A stretch of 64,000 nucleotides of DNA. Source: Maniola hyperantus (Eukaryota; Arthropoda; Insecta; Lepidoptera; Nymphalidae). Shown piece after piece: positions 22,121 through 34,100 of this stretch (its first letter is position 1; every line of letters starts with the position of its first letter). The DNA lies in NCBI RefSeq assembly GCF_902806685.2, contig NC_048541.1, positions 13,030,662 through 13,094,661 of the forward strand. The letters run 5' to 3'. The position numbers were made by a program, and so were the translations under genes. Below the pieces are notes generated by a model that saw nothing but the letters and a program-made list of their open reading frames with translations, was not told the origin of the DNA and did no database searches.

Positions 22121-25100
22121 TCACAGCACCAGTTTCAAAATTGCATTAGCTACGTCCATAGTGTGTTCGTTAACCAATACTATATCAAATTTGTTGATGT
22201 AGTTTTGTAGGTTAGCCTCCGTGTTGCGGCCTAGGAAGCCTATCTTGACGATGACGTCACAATGCTCCATCCCTTCAGCCATCCCCGCGTCTCCGATGTT
22301 ATCCCCCAGTAGAAGAACGTTGTTACGGGTTTTGACCATTTTGTAGTATTCCGTATCCTTTATGGCCGCCTCGTTCTTGTTGTACGTGTGTATCACGTCC
22401 CCTGCGATTCCGACCACTGAATCGTTTTCGTCCAACGCGAGGAAGTTTGAAATTACCTACAATGGGATGAAAGAAATAAAGGTCAAATCATTTCAAAATA
22501 AAGGTGCAAACACATCAATCACGAATGAGTTTGCAGTTTTATTATGAGAGTAAAGTTTTATTAAGGCATTTAAAAAACCGATAGACATCGGCGTTCCAAG
22601 GTGCTAGAATGTCAATCTCACACCGGAAAGCGCAGCTTGGAAGAAAGACGATGAGTAGTAGGGAGCCGCTGGATTCAAAGCGGCGCAAGACCGTGGCGTG
22701 GGGAAGTCCCTACAAGAAACCTATGTCCACTAGACGTCTATCGGTTGATGATAATGATGTTGATGAAGGCAATCAAACTTCAAAATATTTAAGTAGTAAA
22801 TTGGAGTAATTTATACTGAAACGTCCTTTGGTATCATACTAATGAACTTCAATTTTAGGAGTTTTCTTACTTTTGCTATGTGAAAAAAAGGTATTTTAAG
22901 TGGCCAAAGGGCTTTAAGGTGAAAGAATGGTAAAGGCCGGACCGCATTATATCAGCGCTGCGCGCTGCACGAAGCGTCAACATATTATTATTTAAATCAT
23001 TTCGAATGATTTGTCGCACTAGAACGGCGCGGCATAGCGAATATTTTGACGCGAAGCGGCGCTATTGTAATGCGGTCCGGCCTTAAAGGTGGCAGTAGGT
23101 AAGAAACCGTACTTTAACATGGGGTAGCAAGAAGCTGGCGGCGCTGAGCGCGGCCACCACACTGTCGCCCAGCCCGGCCGAGAACACCAGCACCGGCACC
23201 GCCTGCCGCGAGCTCCACGCGATCAGCTCCGAAACACCCGCCCTGATACACGACAACCATTTCTTGATGTGGGATTTTTTTATTCAGATACAAGTTAGCC
23301 CTTGACTTGCAATCTCACCCGGTGGTAAGTGATAATGGAAAGCGATAACCTAAGATGGAAGCGGGCTTACGGAAGGGGTATAGTAGTTTTTACTAAACTC
23401 ATACACGGTAACGTTTCTACGCGGTATCGTACCGGAACGGTAAATCGCTTGGCCGGTAACTGATCATGGCTGAAGCCTCCTTTCAGACCAGACCAGAGAA
23501 AATGCAGAAATTCAAAATTTCCTCTGCAGGGAATTGACCCCGGGACCTTCCATTGATAAGATCACAGTGCTCACCACAACGACCGCCCCATGAGCTTGCT
23601 ATATTTATATTTGCTACCACAAATGAGGCAGGCCAGTGGCATGTTTCCTTAATCTTTCAAAAATCTTGTTATGAACATAGCAGCCCTTCTTAAGGGGTTT
23701 CTAATGAAGTGAAGTGAATATTATGAGATCAACATTATTAGATTTGATTCATTAAACATTTGATAAAGTTAGTATAGAGTAGTTATCACATAGTTACATT
23801 ATGATTTAAGACATACATACCTAAAGCATTCTACCATTTTGTGGCCCACTTCAATAAGTTCATTTCTTGGGAATTTCACACCTCTGCAACAAGTTTTTCT
23901 TTTTAAATAGGCAAGTTTTAATTATTCAGTAGTATAAATAAAAAAATGTATAGTACATAATAATACAGTACACGGCTTTTTTCACTCATTTGGACTATAA
24001 ATCAATTAAATGTAGAATTACAATCTAACCATTACTTACTTCAGTAACTCGTGAGCAGCCAAATACCAGGCAACCATATGTTTAGTTTTCTCCTCTATAC
24101 TCATCATTGGGTCCACTTCAATGGGCTTGTACTTCTCCGCCAGTCTCAGTTCCTCATCTTTGTACTCTTGTGGTACAGATGGACATTCTCGGAACATGCC
24201 TTGAATATTGAATTTCAAAAATTACTTATTTTTGTCTTCAAATCAATCAGTATTGAAACTTAGATTTTGTTAGATACCTATAGATATTTTCCAAATTGTA
24301 ACTTGTGTATATGACAAGTCTGTAGAATAAATTAGCACTTCAGTGTGGCTAATTCCATTGTACACAATCTCTAAACTAAACTAAAATGGCATGTCTAAAT
24401 CTAATGCTATCCCTTTCATAATGTTACTTGCGGAAAAGGATGGCACAAAATTTAGACCGGTTAATTTAGTTTAGTTTAGAGATTGTGTACAAGAGAATCT
24501 GCCCCATTATGTATTTATTACAGGAATCTATCCAGAGACTACCCAGTCCTTTCAAAGAGATATTCCTGTACGCTGCATAAAATAGTGAACATCAACCTTT
24601 AGAAAGAGATAGCGGCTTCGTAGAGTATAGTCTCTGTTGTTGAAACCAAAAAAAGGTCACATAGTAGACTGACAGAGACAACACAACAAAACCAAAATCT
24701 CATTTTTAAGATTGATGTTCAATTATAATAATTGATTATTGTAAATTGAATTATTATAATTGAACATCAATCTTAAAAATGAGATTTAATTATAATAATT
24801 TAATATTTCTTGTCTGCTACAGTATGTGTGTTTGTTTTGGGGGTGACTGACTGGCGTGCTGTGGTAAATAGATATTTGAAAGTATCAATAGTCGACAGCG
24901 GGCGGACTCTATGAGTGTGAGATATAGTCAAGTTGCTTACATAATTAAGAATTAATACTTATTGTACATGACTTAAAAAGATATTTACCAAAACTAGTTA
25001 GTACTGTCATTCCATTATCCATATTATGCCTCGTCAATGTATGATCAAAGTCTGTAACTATCTGTAGTTTCTCATGGCCATCACATATAATTTGATTTAT

Positions 25101-25187
25101 TTTTCTCAGCAGTTCATCCTTATTCCGTATGTGGACGTTAGGTTTATCGAGTTCTTGTATTTCATTTAGGTCTGTTATCATCTTCAT
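22121..25187 (-). CDS. NT5C3: Cytosolic 5'-nucleotidase III (UMPH-1 family)
   Basis: Five coding exons on the minus strand join in frame: 24989-25187, 24040-24199, 23821-23883, 23113-23242, 22121-22456, making 295 residues, the usual family length. The enzyme is a HAD-fold hydrolase that removes phosphate from pyrimidine (and, in some forms, 7-methylguanosine) monophosphates in the cytosol. Seen: motif I TDFDHTLTR with the nucleophile Asp46 and Asp48, the family stretch AEKYKPIEVDP in exon 2, motif II FSAGLGD in exon 4, and motif IV LLGDNIGDAGMA in exon 5. The start is the ATG just 2 bases inside the first coding exon. An upstream non-coding exon ending at 25280 (donor GTAAGT) is likely. Introns hold a LINE remnant, a SINE and three palindromic MITEs. 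Substrate preference cannot be read from this. Confidence 0.94.
22590..22765 (+). mobile_element. RTE-like LINE 3' end, degenerate
   Basis: Between nucleotidase exons 5 and 4, antisense to the gene. It shows 'gttccaaggtgcta', 'caccggaaagcgcagc' and 'ccactagacgtctatcggtt', then ATG-type repeats ('gatgataatgatgttgatga'). The same end is seen at 56665-56780, 60039-60180, 61745-62040 and 62335-62425. Confidence 0.7.
22933..23084. mobile_element. Palindromic MITE
   Basis: The ends 'aaggccggaccgcattat' and 'gtaatgcggtccggcctt' pair, and 'atcagcgctgcgc' matches 'gcggcgctatt' further in. It lies in the nucleotidase intron between exons 5 and 4. Confidence 0.85.
23276..23588 (-). mobile_element. tRNA-headed SINE, near full length
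   Basis: On the minus strand it starts with a tRNA-like head ('tggggcggtcgttgtggtga', B-box-like 'ggtcaattcc') and ends with 'accgggtgagattgcaag', then an A-rich tail. Truncated copies of its 3' half are at 7120-7290 and 32195-32285. It is in a nucleotidase intron. Confidence 0.7.
24359..24492. mobile_element. Palindromic MITE
   Basis: 'ttgtacacaatctctaaact' on the left pairs with 'agtttagagattgtgtacaa' on the right, with about 75 bp between the arms. It lies in the first coding intron of the nucleotidase gene. Confidence 0.8.
24695..24787. mobile_element. Near-perfect palindrome, small MITE
   Basis: The arms 'aaatctcatttttaagattg' and 'caatcttaaaaatgagattt' continue inward through 'atgttcaattataata' and its complement. 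The whole 93 bp could fold into one stem. It lies in the first coding intron of the nucleotidase gene. Confidence 0.85.
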
Positions 25188-26263
25188 ATCTGAAAAGACG
25201 ACTTTTTATTCAAACTGATCGTAAAAATCAGATCTTTTGCAACGTACAGAGCAGTGTGAAAATTATAGAGAGAACTTACCCCGTATTATATGGAATCAGC
25301 CAACTAGGTACTCTCTATTTTAATTACTATAAAATCGAAAGCTTTCTAAGTTTTCTGGAAGTAAAAACCACCTTTATCTCGTATTCCTTTCAGTATTTAC
25401 GAAATACGATCACAAAATATATATACGTCCTTCCAAGGTCCTTCCATTCACCACAGAGTACAGACTAGACGACTCACTGTTGTCATTGACTTTGACACTT
25501 GACATTTGTTTTGATCGTAGGTTTTTATCTTGTTTATGGTTTTTATTCTCCCTAGTTCCTTGATTCGAAAAGTGGATAATGGATTATTTTGACTGAAAGC
25601 CACCTGAAATCACACTGAAATCCATAGGTACCGAAATAGTAGGTAAACACGCATCAATATCACGATCGCAATCATCTCGGTTTACGCTCGTTCGTAAGGA
25701 TTGGTTAACGCTCGCCCACTATTGGCTACAATGCATTGTTGCAACAAGAATCGGACAAATTCAGCCAATCAGAACAATTGAGATTGTAATAATGATTGAT
25801 GCAGACCAAAGAATTTGCAAGTCTTACTACGTATGATGCAGACATAATATTATCATAGAGATAGTATACATTCATCTAAGAATATTATAGTGATCTGTGA
25901 TGGAAAGGTTGTTTTTATGTTTCTATGCATTCTATGCAGACACCTGTGGTTTCATCTGTGTTGCGTATTGCACAGAGCAATAGAGCACAGAGTACATTAT
26001 AATAGAGTACCTATCGTACCTATTCATCCTACTCTATGTATTCATCCAAGAATCCGACCATGGAGGAGTGATAAGTCACTGTGATTCTGTGATAAGCTAG
26101 CGCCTAGCACAGACCAATAACATATAGGATCATAATAACATATACCTACCTAGCTAGCTTGTGGCTAGCTTGCTTAATGCTTATATAAATCTGGAGTGGA
26201 GACTGAAGTTATCCCCAAAAGAAAAAGAAGTGGCAAGTGCAGAGTGCTTTTATTTATTAAAGC
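25188..26263. promoter_or_regulatory. Shared upstream region of the nucleotidase and MADF/BESS genes
   Basis: The two genes point away from each other. The likely 5' UTR exon of the nucleotidase occupies roughly 25280-25490 on the minus strand, leaving about 700 bp. That part contains 'agtacctatcgtacctattc' and similar short repeats, but no promoter element could be identified with confidence. Confidence 0.45.
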
Positions 26264-27681
26264 ATGCCACGGCATGATATGGAAGACATTCAAGTTATAC
26301 GTAAAGCAGTTAAACTTTATGAAACTAACCGCTGTTTGTGGGACCCAAAACAAAAACATTATTTCAATAAAATCAGTAGGGAAATGATATGGCGTAGAAT
26401 ATCAGCTGAAGTTAATATACCCGTTCCTGAAGTCAAGAAAAAATTAACTTCCCTATTAGGATCATACAGACGTGAAAAATCACGTGAAAACAAAAGTAAA
26501 CTTAGATCAGGTAAGTACCTAACAAAATAACTTATGAGTTCGTTTTTGATTAAGTACCTACCCCTGAAATACTTGTATTCTGCTCACCACACAACATATA
26601 TTTTGTTTGCTATAGTTATTGCTTGTTTTTGTTAATGTTGCTTTTTGAAGAGTGGTTTATACTGGATTATTAGTAAAATCTAGTCCGAACATGTGAGAGA
26701 GTCACTTGAACTCACACAAACCTCAATAATAGAATTGTACAGTAAAAAAATAGACAAAATTAAAAATACATATAGTAAGCGGTCGACATAGCAATCAGGG
26801 TATGAGGCAGGGGGAAACGTTTAAGTGCGGAAACCAGCCCAGAGTGAAGAAAGAAAGATGTACTGAATTTATTATTGTTTTCAGGAACAGGGAAAGTTTA
26901 TAAATCAAAATGGTTTGCTTATCCTTGGTTTACCTTCCTTACAAACAAGAACATACCGAGCAATACGGAAGATTCAATCTGCGATGTGAGTTTATTAAAC
27001 TTTTCAATATAAGAATAATATTATGTTGACAAGTAAATCAGTAAATAATGATTTGACTGTTACCTATCTATTCAATATAATTAAATCTTTATCCAGGAGA
27101 CTCCGGATACTTCTGCAACAAATGCTGATGAAAATGATGATTCTTCATACAATGAATTTCAGGATATCACTACTGACACAAATCCTGAAGAATATAACCA
27201 AAGTTCTTCATTTCAAGATTCTACTATTAACAGTGAATGCTCGAACACTTCTAAGTTACAAGATGTAAGGCCAGAGTCATCTAAATCACAAAATGTAATG
27301 GTTGCCCCGTGGGCAAAGAGCAAGATTAGGAAAAGACGCTTAAATGTCGCAGCAACAAGTAAAGTTAGTAAAGTTAGCAATTGCAGTGTGGATCACTTCA
27401 CATCATTTGGTAACCACGTGGCAAATGAGCTGCGCAAGTATGACAAACACCTTGTACCTCACATAAAGAAAGCTATTTTGGATATTGTGTTCCAAGCTGA
27501 TATCGGTCAGTTCCCTGTTCAACACAGCTACGCTTACACTTCTGGCTATCACACTTCATCACCCTCTACAGACCCTATAGGGTCACCTCCACATGTTCAA
27601 AGAGAAGAATCTTCAGATTCAACATTGCAACCGAACATGGATTCTGACTTGGAAGAACAAAAAGCGTCATTGTTGGACTAA
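26264..27681 (+). CDS. MADF/BESS-domain transcription factor
   Basis: Three exons, 26264-26510, 26885-26985 and 27097-27681, give 310 residues. Residues about 8-105 form a MADF domain, the SANT-like DNA-binding fold of Adf-1 and its relatives: an acidic start (MEDIQVIRKAVKLYETNRCLW), a middle helix with WRRISAEV, VKKKLTSLLGSYRREKSR, and the closing SKWFAYPWFTFL on exon 2. A Ser/Thr/Asn-rich acidic linker follows. DHFTSFGNHVANELRKYD and HIKKAILDIVFQAD form a C-terminal BESS motif, used for protein-protein contacts. Such genes form large families in insects, so the exact ortholog is not named. The start is the ATG inside 'catgccacgg'; an in-frame ATG lies five codons on (M6). Confidence 0.9.
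26765..26830 (-). repeat. Partial copy of the 'cgacaggtcgagattgcaat' MITE
   Basis: 'agtaagcggtcgacatagca' and 'atcagggtatgaggcagggg' match one end of the elements at 35081-35214 and 54834-54997. The other half is missing. It lies in the first intron of the MADF/BESS gene. Confidence 0.55.
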
Positions 27682-28807
27682 ATGTTACATTGTAGATTTT
27701 TGGGATTATTTCAATGTATGTTTGGATACACAACATGATCGATACCTGCTGGAAGAAAGGTAGTATGTTAATAATACAAGATGATGAGCCAAGCTCAGTA
27801 AATTGTACAAATTCTGAGGCACATTGTTGATTGTGAAGGTGTTTATACACGATGCATGACGATGGCAATCAAATTAGTACATTACTCTAATGGAATTAAA
27901 GTTCAAATTACTTTGAAACAATCCAGCATTGATGCAAAGCGTCAAAAAAAGCACAAGAGCTGCAAAGCACTGACCTCTGTGATGCGATTGATTCCGCAGA
28001 CATTAAGATACACATTTTGTGTATTGAGAAATGCTCCATAAGCTGCATGATCACAGAGATCATGGTAGTTTTATTGTATCTATTATTCATAGCTGTAAGG
28101 ATTTTTGAAGATTAAATCAATCCTAGTGACCAAATACTCCATTTTATTTTCCACTCTTGCCAGTAGCATAGCTTGCCCGATGCCAAGGTTATGCATAATT
28201 CTGCCGCAATTTCAACACACCTACCAAGGTGTGTGTGTATATGAAATTAATAAAAAAGGTAAATAAGTACAAAATATTCAGCTTGTAATTAATTTAATAT
28301 ATTTATTTCTTTTTTTTCCTTTTTCACAGTCGTGCTTCACTTTGTTACACAGATAATAATAAAGGGTACAATTTAGCTAATCAAAATTATACAAGTACAC
28401 TCTATATAATATATAAAGCTATAAAAAGCAAAATTATAGGTTTTTTGAGCCATAATTTTTACATTTTGAAAAGAGTAAAATGCTGTGTTATAGTTTTCAA
28501 ACCAGGGCAGGGCCTAGATATGTATAAAAACACTGCTGCGAATTTTATGTTCGATAACTAGAAAAGCTCATTTTGAGGCATAAGGTCATCAAATACAAAG
28601 CATACAGGCAAGTTTTAACCAACTTGTGAAGAATACTTTTGAGGAATGGGTTAATTTTCAGCTTAAATAATTAGTATTACAAATACTAAATGGTAGGTAC
28701 CAATTATTATTGGTAGGTATATGTATTATGCATCTTATTGCAGTGAACAAATTAGGTAATTACAGTTATTATTTCAAAAATCGATATAAACAATTTATGT
28801 ACACACT

Positions 28808-28985
28808 AGATGATGCCCGCGACTTCGTCCGCGTGGATTTAGGTTTTTAAAAAAAATCGCGTGGGAACTTTTTATTTTTCCGGGATAAGAGTAGCCTTTG
28901 TTTCTCGGGATGTAAGCTAACTCTGTACGCCGGTTAAACTGTTGGGCCGTGAAAAGCTAGCAGACAGACAGACACACTTTCGCCC
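28808..28985 (+). repeat. Lepidopteran 'cttcgtccgcgtggattta' repeat
   Basis: 'gatgcccgcgacttcgtccg', 'gtgggaactttttatttt', 'gggccgtgaaaagctagcag' and a cagacagacagac tract appear in order. This is a clean copy without the usual '…taatattagtatgga' end. Confidence 0.8.
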
Positions 28986-30011
28986 CAACGCCACGCGTGT
29001 CGTGACTCAAGACGCGTGGCGTGGCGTGAGTTGGGAATTTGTAGCGTGTAGTGTTTCCGATAGAGCAACTGTACAATCCACTCTGCCAATCCTGATCTTA
29101 CCAACCGAGAGATTACCTACTTTTTAAATTACAATAATTATACTTGTCAAGACTTATAACGAAATAAAATATCACTAATATAAGCCCTATTTAAATGCCA
29201 ATAGGCACGGTTTTAAATAATTAAGGCCTAGACGGCATAGGTTGGCGGGGCGGGAGCGAGGCGATGAAATACGCCTTAATTTATTATGGTGTCGCCGTCG
29301 TCAAGGACAGCACTATAAAAAATAAAGCGTACGTATTGCATCATCACCGACCCCGCCTCCCATCCCACCCACGTCGATTCCTCAGTGCCTATAGGTACTC
29401 TATAGATCATATAGATACAGGTATTATTTTTCATCTTTAGTGGTGGGGTTATTTAGCGCCATCTATGAAAAATGTATCGAACATTGCCCTGAAACTTCCT
29501 CAGTGATGTTTTAAATGTCAAACTGTGCTTGTCAGCATTTGAATATAAGGCAATAATTAATTTATTATAATAAACTTAAAAACAACATTATTTTTGATCA
29601 ACTCTGATCCGGAATTTGAATAGTACAAAAATTGTGTTTGTGCAAAAACATTGTCAATTTTTATATCCATTCATGAACAAATGAATCAAATACTTAAAAA
29701 AAAACTAAATCTTACTGTGATAGTCTGTAGTACATACGCAAAACTGAATTATTATATTATTATAAGTTCTTATTGTACCTACAGTCAAATCAAGAGTCAG
29801 TCTTCAGTCAGTCGTCAGTCAGTCAGAGCTTTTAAAGTAGAAAAAATGAGAAAACATTCAAAAACAAATGTATAAATGGCGCGTGCGGAGTCATTTTTTA
29901 CGGACTATATTAAACAAGTAAAAATAAATTAGTGTACACGAAACCTAATTTTTTTTTGTATAACCGAATTGTAATTTGTAAGCGCGCGTAAATGATCAGC
30001 CGATTGTGTTA

Positions 30012-30145
30012 GAAAACGTATTTATCGTAATCGATACCAAATTCTACCCCTTGAATTTGGCTGAGAAAAAATGTGAACAGCGAATTCAAAGTTCAAACTA
30101 ATGAAGGGGTAGAATTTGCTGTCGATTACGTTTAGAAAAACGTAT
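30012..30145. mobile_element. Palindromic MITE
   Basis: 'aaaacgtatttatcgtaatc' pairs with 'gtcgattacgtttag', and 'aaattctacccctt' with 'aaggggtagaattt'. Its two ends differ slightly. No coding capacity. Confidence 0.7.
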
Positions 30146-30239
30146 TCATAATTCATATATATACGTTTTTGTTTTTTCTACACAATTGGAGAACAGTTGT
30201 CAAATAGCTGCGTCGATTCATCGTACGACAATTTTTACG

Positions 30240-30455
30240 TACAATTTTGTGTGATAAATCTCTTTATAAAAAATAATCGTTAAATGTGTTGCTGATCGCA
30301 AATCTCGAAAACAGCTAAACTGATAACTGAGACTGATCGCTAATTCTTTTTAATATTTCCTTGAAGTACGAGGATGGTTCTACGGAGATTTTTTTAAAAA
30401 ACAAAAAAAAGGATCTACTGTTAGGCGGTACGAAGTTCGCCGAGGCAGCTAGATA
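30240..30455 (-). repeat. Dispersed 'gcgaacttcgtaccgcctaa' element, reverse copy
   Basis: Shares 'gtacgaagttcgccg', 'ccttgaagtacgaggatg', 'gctaattcttttt' and 'tgttgctgatcgcaaatctc' with the forward copy at 53170-53390. Both are bounded by 'ctag'-like ends. It is non-coding, and the class is unknown. Confidence 0.75.
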
Positions 30456-31138
30456 ATAAATAAACGCGGAAAAAATGAGTTTGTAAAAAATAAGCATAAA
30501 TAAATTGTGATTGTGTTTATGTGATTGTGATGTTGTGTTGTGTTGCAACGGAATCTGGCGCGACGATCGACCAATCAGCGCACGCGTAAGCCACAAGTAC
30601 CAACGTGCCACAAGTCGCAACACTGACTGCACATCTCCATACTATCATGATTTATTAAATACTTGTCCGTTGATCTTCGGCCGCGTGATTAAGGTTTTAA
30701 AAATGCCGTGGGAACTCTTGATTTTCCGGGATAAAAATTAGCCTATGCTCAAGGTCTTGCAACTATATCCAAGAAATCATATAGATCCGTTGCTGCGTGA
30801 TTGAAGAACAAACAAACATACTTCCACATTTATACACTACTAGTGACTCATGATAGCTCTGATCGCCTTTGTCACGGGTACTTCGGAGTTGAAGACAAAC
30901 ACACTTAATTATGTTGCGGGTTGTTGTGATGTGACGCAAACGCTGACAAACATTGTTAAATATAATCACAATTCTATGAAACTTTGTACAGTTGTTGTTG
31001 GGACTTGCGGGCAGGTTTCGAACAAAACGGCATTGCTTTAAGCAAGTAATAAATAAATTGAACATCAATATCGATGCGCCAAAAAGGACGTGACGAGGAA
31101 GATTATAGTGATTGTGTGTTTTGGTCCGTTGACGTCGG

Positions 31139-34100
31139 TCAGTCGTCGCTTATCCGCCTTGACTTTTTCTTTTTACTCTTCTCCATCGCTTCCATCCGCA
31201 TATCTTCTAAGTCTTCCATTATTCCTAGAGAACAAAAGAAAAAAATATCTAAATATAAAAAAGACAAGCTGTGATAGCCTAGTGGTTAGAACGTCCGCCT
31301 TCTAGTTGGAGGTCGGGGGTTCGATCCCGGGCATGCACCTCTAACTTTTTGGAGCTATGTGCGTTTTAAGAAATTAAATATCACTCGCTTTAACGGTGAA
31401 GGAAAACATCGTAAGGAAACCTGCATGCCTGAGAGTTCTCCATAATGTTCTCAAAGGTGTGTGAAATCTACCAATCCGCACATGGCCAGTGTGGTAGAAT
31501 ATGGCCAAAACCCTTCTCACTCTGAGAGGAGACCCATGCTCTGTAGTGAGCCGGCGATGGGTTAATCATGATCATGATAAAAGACAAAGGTGACTGAATG
31601 ACTGACTGATCTATCAACGCACAGCTCAAACCACTGGACGGATAGGGCTGAAATTTGGCATGCAGATACCTATTATGACGTAGGCAACCGCTAAGGGGGT
31701 GAAATAGGGGTTTGAAATTTGTGTAGTCCACGCAGATGAAGTCGCGAGCATAAGCTAGTCTGTTTATATACTCTTTCCACGGAAAGAAGTTAGTATAAGG
31801 CTCTCTCTGTTATGTAATCCTGTACTAATGACTGAGCCAAAAAACTCGTTAACCATTTTGAGACACCAACCAATCACAAACAAGTTTTCAAATAAACATT
31901 CCAAATTCAATACGAAAATGTTTTAAAAAAATATTCGACATTTGATTCGAGAACAATATTTTGTTGGTGATTGATTGGTGTCTCAAAATGGTTAACACTG
32001 ATACAGGTTTGGTAGTTCAGTATGGCTTCTCCATGGTCTGCACCCGTACATAGTCGAAATTCCACAAATGATAAGTAAAAACGATTTGCCTCCTCGTTTT
32101 TAATTAGAACCCTAGGATATAGAACGTCCTTCCAGCATCAGTTTTCTCCTCTAATATTAATATGGGTACCTTCAAGTCAAGAATGAATATGGCGTCTTCT
32201 AGGCAAGCGCGCTCCATCTTAGGCTGCATCATCACTTGCCAGCAGGTCTGATTGCAACCAAGCGGTAGTCTATAAATTAAAAAAACTTACCAATTTTCTT
32301 GCTGATGTACTCCTCGCGCTGCTGGCGCGAGAAGCTGGACTCCATCGACGGGTCGTCGTCGTCGTCCATGTACCGGTACCTGCGGTATCAAACAGACAAA
32401 TCAAATCAAATAAATCTAAATAAATAAAAGGAAAAGGTGACTAACTGATCGAGATCTAAGGCGCTATCTCCACGGACAAAATAATCGCGGCGATGGTTCG
32501 TCGTATGACAAAATTCGCTACAAACTCTATGGGCCAATCTCCACTGGACGATACGATGAGTTACTCTGGACGTGTATGACGTCACGGATTTATATCGCCA
32601 CGTCTTGCGGCAATACCATCAAGTCTCGCGACGATACCGTCGAGTCTTGCGACGATACCGTCGAGTCTCGCGGCGATACCGTCGAGTCTCGCGGCGAAAG
32701 CGCCACATTACGCTACTCACTTGGACTTGTCGTAGCCGAATATTTCCTTGATGTGTGTAGAGTAGTCCATATTCTCGTCGCCGTCGTCGATGAAGTCGTC
32801 CATCTCCGAGTCCTCCGACTCCGAATCCAGCGGACCTGCGCATTCAAATGTTATTTTTATTACCATTTTACTTCAACATTAAGAAACTACTTAGTTTCGA
32901 CGTCAAGGAAAATCTATCAGGCTCAAAAATAAAAATATTTAAACAAATCAAAATCAGATTACTTACGTTTTGGTTTCTTCCTCATATCATCAGGATGAGG
33001 TTTCCTCTTTACAGCTCCCGGTGGGAATTTACTTCCGTTCTTGGCCAAAGAATTAACATGTTTGTCGAAATCGAACCTATTGCTCATTGGCGCCTTACTC
33101 GAGCCCGCTGCAGGTTTACTTTGCATTAACCGCCTGTCATCAGGCCTTTTGCTATCTGGTACCTTTTTATCAGGTCTAATTCCGTTAGTTTTAGGATGCT
33201 CAGTGAATGAACTTTTCGGTTTGGCTACACTAAGTTTGTCCTTAACATCGTTTCTATTTACAACATCCTTTCCCATTTTCGGAATGGGTTTACCCTGCAC
33301 ATGCCCATTGCTAAGTCTTTGATCGCCCTTCTGAGGCACACTTAACCTCTTCTCATTTGAATTTTTGTCTATTCGATAAGTATTCTGACTCTTTAGATCT
33401 ATACTCTTTTTGATTTCATGCTCCTTTGCACCCATTTTGGACCTATCTACAATTTTGTCTGATTTGATTTTATCAGACGATTTTTCTAACTTTGCTTTAG
33501 TTTTGTCAAGCTTTTCCCTTTCCTTGAACTTCTCCATTTCTCTATCGATCCTGTCTCTTTCAGCCTTTAATTTTTCAAATCTCTCTTTCTCTTGTCTCAA
33601 TTTCTCACTCTCTATTTTATCTCTCTCCAATCGTATTCTGTCTTTCTCTCGCTGTAATCTATCGGCTTTCTCCCTTTCACTGTTATGTCTATCTTTGTCA
33701 TATGTTTTGGGAGGTTCACTTTTGTGGTTGCTAACATTTCTGTCCCCCAGTTTAGGAATTCTGCCGAAACCAACAGGTTCAGGTTTCCTTTCTGGTTTTT
33801 CTCTTTCAAGAGTTCTCTCTTCCTTAACCACTGAAATGAATTAATATTGTTTTTTATTACGTCTAGAAATACATTACACATATAAGTCCCGCAAATTGCT
33901 ATTGCGCTGGAACTATGTCTCATTAACATCGAAATAAAAATATACAATTAGCTCGAATCTTCAGTCTAGTGCTGACTAGTCACTTAAATTCCGCTCACGC
34001 GCATTAGCAATTTGCGGGACTTACGCGACGAATTTAACGTACGGAAATTAAAATTCGAAAATTCTGATGACATCAGCATGTTGCAGTTGATAAATAATTA

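Larger units (their letters stand above)
27682..31138. other. 3' UTR of MADF/BESS gene and repeat-rich spacer
   Basis: No further gene is supported. It contains a 'cttcgtccgcgtggattta' repeat (28808-28985), a GC-rich worn repeat (29225-29390) resembling 4180-4325, a palindromic MITE (30012-30145), and a reverse copy of a 'gctgacccggcgaacttcgt' element (30240-30455). Another worn copy of the common repeat is at 30665-30835. Confidence 0.5.

Noticed and set aside
27575..27868. A 97-codon frame antisense to the MADF/BESS gene end
   Set aside because: No motif, and it overlaps the coding exon on the strand with clear splice sites.
31267..31340. A tRNA gene
   Set aside because: The A- and B-boxes are there, but a cloverleaf with an acceptor stem is not, and the sequence continues into a SINE body repeated at 49462.
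33410..33844. A plus-strand frame rich in Ser/Leu/Phe that looks like a membrane protein
   Set aside because: It is the antisense of the Lys/Glu/Arg-rich SPT2 exon 6; complements of such codons give Leu/Phe/Ser.
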